NCBI GenBank assembly: GCA_004554555.1 | Contig: SFLN01000078.1 | Coordinates: forward strand, 1-9,413 | From: [Eubacterium] saphenum | GTDB taxonomy: Bacteria; Bacillota; Clostridia; Oscillospirales; Ruminococcaceae | DNA: 9,413 bases | Reading direction: 5' to 3' | Shown: piece after piece, positions 5,643 to 9,413 of the stretch | How positions within the stretch are numbered: the first letter of the stretch is position 1 | How the letters are laid out: the number at the start of each line of letters is the position of its first letter | The notes under the pieces: model-generated | What the model was told of the DNA's origin: nothing | Seen by the model: the letters and a program-made list of their open reading frames with translations, nothing else | The model's database searches: none | Program-made: the position numbers and the translations under genes

Positions 5643-6085
5643 AAGAAACGCAAACAAATCGCTCTGACCTTTTGAGGTCGATTGCCTTCAACTTTTTCAA
5701 CGTAATCGCGGAAACCACGCTTTCCATCGCCATTATCGGCAGCATTTTCGCGGGACAGGTGCAAATTACCTACCACTACTTTTTCCTGCCGATACTGCTG
5801 AGCGTGGCTTATATGCTGCCCTGCCTGCCCGTTTATCTGAAGGAAAATATGTCGGTGAAACAGGTTATGGTGCAGCGGATTGTGGAGCTTGTCATCATCG
5901 AAGCGGGCACGCTTTTTGTCGCGCACCTTCTTGTCGGCGAGCACCTCGGCGTTGTCGGGTATATTGTTGTGGGAGCGTCCGTGCTGCTTTTCGACGTGCT
6001 TTCTTACCTCACGCAGTATATTTATGAGAAGAGCAAGGCTGAGAAAATCAACAAAATCATCGCGAATATGAGAGGAAAACGCTGA
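5639..6085 (+). CDS. DUF3021 family membrane protein, probable LytTR partner
   Basis: A 148-residue integral membrane protein with four hydrophobic helices at about residues 15-38, 45-66, 82-99 and 105-124, and a basic cytoplasmic tail (KSKAEKINKIIANMRGKR). Size, topology and position directly after a receiverless LytTR gene fit the DUF3021 family. In characterised LytTR regulatory systems the equivalent membrane protein inhibits the regulator, probably by holding it at the membrane; that role here is inferred from family and context. The ATG overlaps the upstream stop (ATGA) and AAAGGG lies six bases before it, so translation is coupled, which would keep the two proteins in step. Confidence 0.85.
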   Translation: MKETQTNRSDLLRSIAFNFFNVIAETTLSIAIIGSIFAGQVQITYHYFFLPILLSVAYMLPCLPVYLKENMSVKQVMVQRIVELVIIEAGTLFVAHLLVGEHLGVVGYIVVGASVLLFDVLSYLTQYIYEKSKAEKINKIIANMRGKR

Positions 6086-6426
6086 TGGCAACAAGCAAGG
6101 AATTTCTGAATTACGTTCTCGAGCAGCTCTCCGGGCTTGACGAGATAACCTATCGAATGATGATGGGCGAGTACATTATTTATTATAAGGGAAAAATTGC
6201 CGCGGAGCTTTGCGACAACAGATTTCTTGTGAAACCGGTTGACGCGGCGGTGAAATATATCCCGAACGCTGTCTACGAGCCGCCTTACGAGGGTGCAAAG
6301 CCGATGATTTTGGTGGAAAATCTCGATGACCGTGAGTACCTCACAGGGCTTTTTGAGGCAATTTACCCCGAGCTTCCCGCCCCGAAGCCGAAAAAGAAGA
6401 AACGTGAACAGGAGGAAACCAAATGA
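6085..6426 (+). CDS. TfoX/Sxy N-terminal domain protein
   Basis: A 113-residue protein matching the TfoX N-terminal domain. The helix EFLNYVLEQLSGLDEITYRMMMGEY is followed by the strand pair IIYYKGKIAAELCDNRFLVKPV and a final segment ending near residue 95. The C-terminal TfoX domain is absent, as in many short homologues. The tail (about 98-113) is lysine-rich. TfoX/Sxy controls competence in gammaproteobacteria, but short homologues in Firmicutes have no established role and should not be read as competence regulators. Its ATG overlaps the DUF3021 stop (TGATG), with AGAGGA at 6071-6076, and its stop overlaps the next gene, so it belongs to the same operon. Confidence 0.88.
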   Translation: MATSKEFLNYVLEQLSGLDEITYRMMMGEYIIYYKGKIAAELCDNRFLVKPVDAAVKYIPNAVYEPPYEGAKPMILVENLDDREYLTGLFEAIYPELPAPKPKKKKREQEETK

Positions 6427-6755
6427 AAGAACTTATCGCTTACTGCGGGCTGGACTGCGAGAAATGCGATGCGAGAATTGCCACGCTCACCGATGACAAC
6501 GCGCTCCGCGAGAAAACTGCAGCACTTTGGACAAAGCTCAACGGCGTTGAAATCACCCCGCAGATGATAAACTGCAGCGGCTGCCGCACGGACGGCGCGA
6601 AAACTCCCTACTGCAAGGATATGTGCCAGATAAGAAAATGCGCGGCGGGAAAGGGCTTCGAGACCTGCGGTGACTGCTCCGAGCTGAAAAGTTGCTCCGT
6701 TGTCGGAATGGTGACGTCAAACAATGCCGAGGCTCTCGCAAATCTCACAAAATAA
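6423..6755 (+). CDS. DUF3795 cysteine-rich protein
   Basis: A 110-residue soluble protein with 11 cysteines arranged as in the DUF3795 family. The opening is AYCGLDCEKCDA (Cys8, 12, 15), then NCSGC (51, 54), then YCKDMCQIRKCAAGKG (64, 68, 73), then CGDCSELKSC (82, 85, 91). The spaced CxxC and CxxxC pairs suggest zinc or iron-sulfur binding, which is inference. AGGAGG at 6410-6415 precedes the ATG, which overlaps the TfoX-like gene by ATGA. It is the last gene of the LytTR operon. Function is unknown for the family. Confidence 0.88.
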   Translation: MKELIAYCGLDCEKCDARIATLTDDNALREKTAALWTKLNGVEITPQMINCSGCRTDGAKTPYCKDMCQIRKCAAGKGFETCGDCSELKSCSVVGMVTSNNAEALANLTK

Positions 6756-6816
6756 TTCACAAAGTGTGCAAGCAATAACTTTTTATCGAAAAATTATGCA
6801 GCTCATCAAAAAATCC

Positions 6817-6845
6817 TTGAAATATTTTTTCATTTATAGTATAAT
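6817..6845 (+). promoter_or_regulatory. Sigma-A-type promoter of the chemotaxis receptor gene
   Basis: TTGAAA (6817-6822), 17-bp spacer, TATAAT (6840-6845), with one mismatch in the -35 box. It is a vegetative promoter rather than the TAAA/GCCGATAA type used by the flagellar sigma factor, so the receptor is probably not coregulated with late flagellar genes. No convincing hairpin terminator separates it from the upstream operon. Confidence 0.85.
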
Positions 6846-6884
6846 ATAGAAAAGAAAATTTTGGTAATTTGAAAAGGAGCAGAA

Positions 6885-8375
6885 ATGGAACTTCTCAAAC
6901 AAAACGAAATTCAGGCAAACCGAGTTGCGGCAAACGTTATGCGCGTAACGGCAATCGTATTCACGGTTGTGTTAATTCTCGATATGGTGGATATTTTCAA
7001 GGTCGAAAAGACGCTTATGATTATCACCTACATCGTCGGCACGTTAATTCTCTTCCTCCCGACGCTTCTCGTGAACGTGCTCAAGCTCAACCACCCCTCG
7101 CTGAAATACATAATCGTGTCCTGCGCGGCGGTTTTCGTCACGCTGATAGCGGTAACGCTCACCTTCCACGTTGTCGCGATGTACGTTTTTGCGATTGCGA
7201 TTGCGGCGCTTTATTTCTCGAAAAAGCTCACGATTTTCGCCGCTATAATCTCAATCCTCGGCACTGCCGCAGGACAGATAATCGCGTTTTTCGCGCAGAC
7301 AACCGTTGACCACAACCTCACCACGCTCTACAAGGCGCTTGTTTACGGTATCGCGCCGAGAGCGCTTGAGCTTGTCGCTCTGGCAGCGCTTTTTGCAATG
7401 CTCAGCCGCCGCACGGCTTCGATGGTCGGAAGCCTTATGAGCGCGGAACAGCAAAATATTATGCGCGAGAAATCGCTTGAGGTATCGCAGAAGCTGCTTG
7501 AAACGGTAACAGAGCTTGACGGCATTTCCACAGCCTCCGCTGAGTCCAACCGCAGCATTGCCGACGAGTCCTCCGAGGTTATGCGCGGAAGCGACCTCAA
7601 TTCCACGAAGTTGTCCGAGGTTGAGGAGAATATGCGGACAATTTCGCAGAACCTTGCAAGATTGTCAGAAATGAGCGGTGAAATCGCTTCGCTTGCTGCC
7701 GACAGCGAGAAAATCACCACGGAAAACGACAGGCTTATTTCCAACGCGTACAGCTCGATGAACGAGGTCTGCAAAAGCACCGACGAGAGCCGCGAGATTA
7801 TCCGCAGCCTTTCCGAGCAGTCAAATCAGATTGTCGGCATCGCAAAGGTTATCACGGACATCTCTTTGCAGACGAACATTCTCGCCATCAACGCGTCCAT
7901 TGAAGCGTCGCGCGCGGGTGAACGCGGAAAGGGCTTCTCGGTTGTCGCGGGTGAAATCCGCACGCTTTCGGAGAGAACAAAGACCGCTGCTACCGAAATC
8001 GGCGAGATTATCTCAAGCATAACGGGCGATATCGAGAAAACCGTGGTTTCAATGCAGAAGAACTCCGAGCTTACGCTTGAGAGTATGAACTTTATGGAGA
8101 AAATCAAGGCGTCTGCGGACCTCGTAAGCTCTTCGAGTAGCGGAATTTCCTCGCATATTTCCGAGATTAACACGATAATCAGCTCCGCTGCGGAAAACGG
8201 CGAAAACGTTTCGGGCAGCCTCACAGAGGTCAGCGGCACAATCCGCGAAAACTCCGAGGCAATTCACCACGTTGCTGCGGCAATCGAGGAAAACTCTGCG
8301 GGCGTGGAGATGCTCGGCTCGATGGTCAAGGAAATTTCGCAGATGGCAACCGAGCTGGAAACGCTCACCAAGTAA
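6885..8375 (+). CDS. Methyl-accepting chemotaxis protein with six-helix membrane domain
   Basis: A 496-residue chemoreceptor. Six hydrophobic segments at about residues 17-37, 43-66, 74-97, 98-112, 114-137 and 151-173 form the N-terminal half, with loops too short for a periplasmic ligand domain. From about 180 to the end is a long cytoplasmic coiled coil. The highly conserved hairpin tip that binds CheA/CheW is visible at 328-365: LQTNILAINASIEASRAGERGKGFSVVAGEIRTLSERT. I see no HAMP signature between the last membrane helix and the coiled coil. Glutamate/glutamine-rich flanks could hold methylation sites, although there is no C-terminal CheR-binding pentapeptide (it ends LETLTK). ATG 6885 follows AAAGGAGC. 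The signal must be sensed within the membrane or inside the cell. It is a single gene with its own promoter and terminator. Confidence 0.93.
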   Translation: MELLKQNEIQANRVAANVMRVTAIVFTVVLILDMVDIFKVEKTLMIITYIVGTLILFLPTLLVNVLKLNHPSLKYIIVSCAAVFVTLIAVTLTFHVVAMYVFAIAIAALYFSKKLTIFAAIISILGTAAGQIIAFFAQTTVDHNLTTLYKALVYGIAPRALELVALAALFAMLSRRTASMVGSLMSAEQQNIMREKSLEVSQKLLETVTELDGISTASAESNRSIADESSEVMRGSDLNSTKLSEVEENMRTISQNLARLSEMSGEIASLAADSEKITTENDRLISNAYSSMNEVCKSTDESREIIRSLSEQSNQIVGIAKVITDISLQTNILAINASIEASRAGERGKGFSVVAGEIRTLSERTKTAATEIGEIISSITGDIEKTVVSMQKNSELTLESMNFMEKIKASADLVSSSSSGISSHISEINTIISSAAENGENVSGSLTEVSGTIRENSEAIHHVAAAIEENSAGVEMLGSMVKEISQMATELETLTK

Positions 8376-8384
8376 AAAATACCG

Positions 8385-8425
8385 ACAAAAATCCCCGTAT
8401 CTGCGAGGATACGGGGTATTTTTTG
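8385..8425. terminator. Bidirectional terminator between convergent genes
   Basis: CCCCGTATC (8393-8401) pairs with GATACGGGG (8408-8416) around a six-base loop. The stem extends through GACAAAAA and TTTTTTGTC on the flanks, so each strand has a U tract after the hairpin. It serves the chemotaxis gene from the left and the YesL gene from the right. Confidence 0.92.
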
Positions 8426-8437
8426 TCCAAAAGTGAT

Positions 8438-9145
8438 TTAGCAGCTCTCGTTATTGCTGTTAATTTGAGCTTCCTCGGTCTGCGCCCTGTGCTCGGCGAT
8501 TTCCGCTTCAACTTCACGCTGAGCGCGCTGTTCCTCCAGCTTTTCAAAAATTTTGATGATGAACGAGCCGTGAACGTAGCACAAAACCGACGGCGCAAGC
8601 AGCACGCCTATTATCATCGTCGTGTAATTCCACAACGCAAAGAACATAATCGCCGCCGTAATAAGCAGCAGGATAAACGTTCTCCCGATAAAGCGCAAGC
8701 CGATGAACAAGCCGTTTTTCACCGTCTGGAAAGGCGTGTTCTCGTACCGCGCCGCGCACGCAAAAACGTATGTCAGCGTGATGACGTAAACCGCCGCCGC
8801 AATCAGTATCCCAATCGCGAAAAAGTCCGCCGCGCCCTCAACGCTCGGCATTCCCCAAAAGTACAGATAGATGAAATACGCGATTACCAAGCCGATGGGC
8901 AGCAAAATCAGCCAAGAAAGCGTCGCCTGCTTAAAGTTGCTCTTGAAATAGGAAAAGAACTGGCGGCAGATATGTCCGTCTTCATCTTTGAGCATTTTAA
9001 AGCACACCGAATACAGCGCCGCCGTACTCGCTCCGATAGTAACAATCGGTATGCTGAACACAAGCCAGCACAATGACAGCAAAACCATATTTGTGAATTT
9101 TGTTATCGCTTCGTAAACAACGCCGTCGGGTTTAAAAATGCCCAT
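8438..9145 (-). CDS. YesL family (DUF624) membrane protein
   Basis: A 235-residue integral membrane protein of the YesL/DUF624 family. The family opening is present: a short cytoplasmic N-terminus, then LSLCWLVFSIPIVTIGASTAALY (about 24-45) with the conserved P and G residues, followed by HICRQFFSYFKSNFKQA. Predicted helices are at about 18-36, 76-97, 108-129, 153-171 and 173-191. The C-terminal 40 residues are charged and probably coiled coil (EKLEEQRAQREVEAEIAEHRAQ), longer than I would expect for the family. Related genes are often found with carbohydrate uptake clusters, but the function is unknown. ATG 9145 has AAAGGACAAG upstream. No clear promoter precedes it, so it may be read through from the gene entering at the window edge. 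Confidence 0.88.
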   Translation of the reverse strand: MGIFKPDGVVYEAITKFTNMVLLSLCWLVFSIPIVTIGASTAALYSVCFKMLKDEDGHICRQFFSYFKSNFKQATLSWLILLPIGLVIAYFIYLYFWGMPSVEGAADFFAIGILIAAAVYVITLTYVFACAARYENTPFQTVKNGLFIGLRFIGRTFILLLITAAIMFFALWNYTTMIIGVLLAPSVLCYVHGSFIIKIFEKLEEQRAQREVEAEIAEHRAQTEEAQINSNNESC

Positions 9146-9177
9146 AATCTTGTCCTTTCGCTATTGAAACTGCACAA

Positions 9178-9205
9178 ATAGGAGAACCCAAATCGGCTCT
9201 CCTAT
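9178..9205 (-). terminator. Terminator-like hairpin upstream of the YesL gene
   Basis: Minus-strand RNA forms an 11-bp stem, ATAGGAGAGCC with GGGTTCTCCTAT less its first G, around a short GATTT-containing loop, followed by a weak U run (TTGTG). One pair is G.U in minus-strand RNA but A.C on the plus strand, so the leftward transcript is the functional one. It could be a leaky terminator for the gene entering from the right, or part of the YesL leader. Confidence 0.55.
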
Positions 9206-9241
9206 CTGTAAAATTAAGTCATCGCTTTGGTGAAGTTCCCC

Positions 9242-9281
9242 GGCTTTCCATCGCAGAAGCATTGTCCTGCGATGAACAGCC
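9242..9281 (-). other. Long intergenic hairpin
   Basis: CATCGCAG and CTGCGATG (9249-9256 and 9267-9274) form a perfect 8-bp core around a 10-base loop. The stem continues outward to GGCT/AGCC, with one mismatch and one G.U wobble in minus-strand RNA but two mismatches on the plus strand. It lies 31 bases after the stop of the partial gene. I recognise no known riboswitch or RNA family in it. Confidence 0.5.
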
Positions 9282-9311
9282 TTTAGAGGAATTTATGAAA
9301 ACAACCAATGA

Positions 9312-9413
9312 TTATGATTTCATATTCTTGAGTGCCTCGTCCTCGGCAGCCTTTCTGCGAACTGCTTCGTTCTTCTGGTACTCAACGCACTGGTCATAGC
9401 CGTAAGCCTTCGC
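9312..9413 (-). CDS. C-terminal end of an unidentified protein (cut by window edge)
   Basis: An open minus-strand frame enters from the right edge and ends at TAA 9312-9314 after 33 residues: AKAYGYDQCVEYQKNEAVRR, then KAAEDEALKNMKS. The strongly helical, charged composition and the position upstream of a YesL-type gene would fit the tail of an extracellular solute-binding protein of a sugar transporter, but 33 residues are too few to name a family. The open frame and clean stop followed by structured intergenic DNA support it being a real gene end. Confidence 0.6.
   Translation of the reverse strand, partial: AKAYGYDQCVEYQKNEAVRRKAAEDEALKNMKS

Noticed and set aside
6085..6426. Competence regulator (Sxy/TfoX) function for the TfoX-like protein
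   Set aside because: Only the N-terminal domain is present, and the known competence role is from gammaproteobacteria; nothing here links it to DNA uptake.
8423..9076. A 217-codon plus-strand open frame opposite the YesL gene
   Set aside because: It is antisense to a clear YesL homologue, begins at the shared terminator and has the R/N/H-rich composition of a shadow frame.
9146..9311. A known riboswitch upstream of the YesL gene
   Set aside because: I compared it from memory with the cores of fluoride, cobalamin, TPP, SAM, glycine, c-di-GMP and c-di-AMP riboswitches and found no match beyond short fragments such as GATGACT.
9295..9399. A short plus-strand frame with an AGAGGA-like site before an ATG (34 codons)
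   Set aside because: It is antisense to the partial gene at the right edge, has no promoter or terminator, and its ribosome binding site match is easily due to chance.

Overview
The window looks like chromosome from a Firmicute, most likely class Clostridia (an Oscillospiraceae/Ruminococcaceae-type genome is my best guess, not proven). The grounds are near-perfect sigma-A promoters (TTGACA, 16-17 bp, TATAAT) before several genes, strong AGGAGG-type ribosome binding sites, alternative GTG/TTG starts, intrinsic terminators with U tracts, and Firmicute-type families (NusG domain II protein, LytTR-DUF3021 pair, YesL/DUF624). No transposase, phage gene, CRISPR array or integration site is visible.

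Layout. 22-249 (minus): a tRNA-Phe/tRNA-Gly operon with a consensus promoter. 342-3877 (minus): a regulatory cluster transcribed from a consensus promoter at 3849-3877. It encodes an ECF-type sigma factor, then a 730-residue single-pass membrane protein with a Ser/Asp-rich linker and probable beta-propeller-like outer part (a candidate anti-sigma factor or sensor), then, beyond an intrinsic terminator, a small membrane-anchored NusG domain II protein. 3924-4709 (plus): a HAD-family phosphatase divergent from the sigma gene. 4750-4938 (plus): a stand-alone tRNA-Leu(GAG) unit with promoter and terminator. 5136-6755 (plus): a four-gene operon with overlapping stop/start codons encoding a LytTR regulator without receiver domain, a four-helix DUF3021 membrane protein, a TfoX N-terminal domain protein and a cysteine-rich DUF3795 protein. 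6817-8425 (plus): a methyl-accepting chemotaxis protein with six membrane helices and no extracellular sensor domain. 8438-9145 (minus): a YesL/DUF624 membrane protein, convergent with the chemotaxis gene across a shared bidirectional terminator. 9146-9413 (minus): a structured intergenic region and the last 33 codons of an unidentified gene cut by the window edge.

How the parts work together. Two self-contained signalling modules stand out. In the first, a sigma factor and a membrane protein with a short cytoplasmic N-terminus probably form a sigma/anti-sigma pair; tandem TGAACGG repeats lie between them and a GC-only inverted repeat lies in the sigma leader. In the second, a LytTR DNA-binding protein is translationally coupled to a DUF3021 membrane protein, as in known LytTR regulatory systems where the membrane partner restrains the regulator. 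Here it is extended by TfoX-like and DUF3795 genes, and a 10-bp direct repeat 20 bp apart lies upstream of its promoter as a candidate autoregulatory site. I see no clearly unprecedented system; the most interesting points are these two modules and their unannotated cis elements.
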